DNA of 52,706 nt from Bacilli bacterium (lineage in GTDB: Bacteria; Bacillota_I; Bacilli_A; RF39; UBA660), in NCBI GenBank assembly GCA_028693035.1, contig JAQUWE010000009.1, forward strand, positions 1 through 52,706, written 5' to 3'. Numbering within the stretch: position 1 is the stretch's first letter; each line of letters starts with the position of its first letter. A program made the translations under genes and the position numbers. Positions 52,471-52,706 of the stretch are shown piece after piece. The notes beneath the pieces are model-generated. The model was not told where the DNA came from. It did not search any database and saw only the letters and a list, made by a program, of their open reading frames with translations.

Positions 52471-52539
52471 CACACTAAATCACCTATAAATTAAAAAGAG
52501 TAGATTTAAGATAAATTAAGACAACTGTGATAGAGAAAA

Positions 52540-52582
52540 AGCCCTCCCCACCCCAACACTTTTTTTGGGGTGGGGTTTTCCC
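52540..52582 (-). terminator. GC-rich terminator of the minus-strand gene
   Basis: CCCCACCCCA (52546-52555) pairs with TGGGGTGGGG (52566-52575). On the minus strand it is followed by GGGCTTTTTC. Its GC content is far above the surroundings. Confidence 0.75.
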
Positions 52583-52593
52583 ATTAACTATTA

Positions 52594-52706
52594 TTATAAA
52601 CGAGATTTCTGGTTTTTATTAAAAATAGAATTAATTTTATTATCATAAATATTAAGCTTTTCTTTTACTTCGTCTTTAAAATGTTTAGGATATGGAATAG
52701 GGGTAT
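52594..52706 (-). CDS. 3' end of an unknown gene (partial)
   Basis: Only the last 36-37 codons lie in the window, read on the minus strand to a TAA at 52594-52596. The visible end is charged: PIPYPKHFKDEVKEKLNIYD, then NKINSIFNKNQKSRL. The start lies beyond the right edge. I do not recognise the family. The strong terminator just past the stop supports a real gene converging on P6. Confidence 0.55.
   Translation of the reverse strand, partial: TPIPYPKHFKDEVKEKLNIYDNKINSIFNKNQKSRL

Overview
The window is a low-GC stretch of a Bacillota chromosome, most likely an uncultured gut member of class Bacilli (inference). The supporting signs are AT-rich coding DNA, strong AGGAGG-type ribosome binding sites, T-box leaders ahead of leuS and pheST, the Firmicute blocks infC-rpmI-rplT and ireB-ruvX-DUF1292-mltG-trmR-U32-U32-greA, YtaF and YjcZ-like proteins typical of spore-former lineages, and an RNase J pair-type enzyme. 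UGA is used as a stop, so the code is not the Mycoplasma one.

Layout: 1-1400 thioredoxin-like and APH-type kinase genes; 1450-2980 the infC operon with its attenuator leader; 3043-4626 pilin-like gene P1; 4758-9320 a ZIP transporter, two zinc-ribbon membrane proteins, a candidate type I toxin-antitoxin locus (7650-7985) and a LytTR/LiaF-like pair; 9374-13316 DNA polymerase IV and the ireB-to-trmR block; 13478-14527 P2; 14682-17959 a hypothetical gene, two U32 proteins and greA; 18073-19662 P3; 19916-26755 pyk, a GH31 protein and a T-box with leuS; 26874-28526 P4; 28609-31865 ytaF, rnhB, a YcxB-like protein, DHH and metallo-beta-lactamase genes; 31996-33048 P5; 33179-35456 repeated upstream boxes and a two-component system; 35532-42832 rpmB, an amidotransferase, dnaE, prsA, two tiny YjcZ-like genes and a degenerate RNase J; 42910-46950 two tandem glycine-rich/LamG surface proteins; 47024-50703 a T-box and pheST; 50849-52441 P6; then a strong terminator and the end of an unknown minus-strand gene.

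The striking theme is surface variability. Six genes (P1-P6) join a type IV prepilin N-terminus (GFTLxE) to a secreted C-type-lectin-like module, either FGE-sulfatase-like (P1, P3, P4, P6) or a second type ending GxRPVI (P2, P5). They are scattered singly between housekeeping operons, mostly with their own terminators. Their last roughly 50 codons vary strongly around a fixed W-x-RGG...AGxF...SWR frame. In P6 those codons abruptly change to NNC usage: 27 of 48 codons end in C, against 1 of the 42 codons before them. This is what variable regions of diversity-generating retroelements (DGRs) look like. No reverse transcriptase or template repeat is visible here, so the DGR link is an inference that must be tested on the rest of the genome. 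The P genes also show module swapping and a 99-nt identical tract between P1 and P6, which suggests recombination among copies. Two further surface proteins carry a different pilin-like N-terminus without the Glu5 residue.
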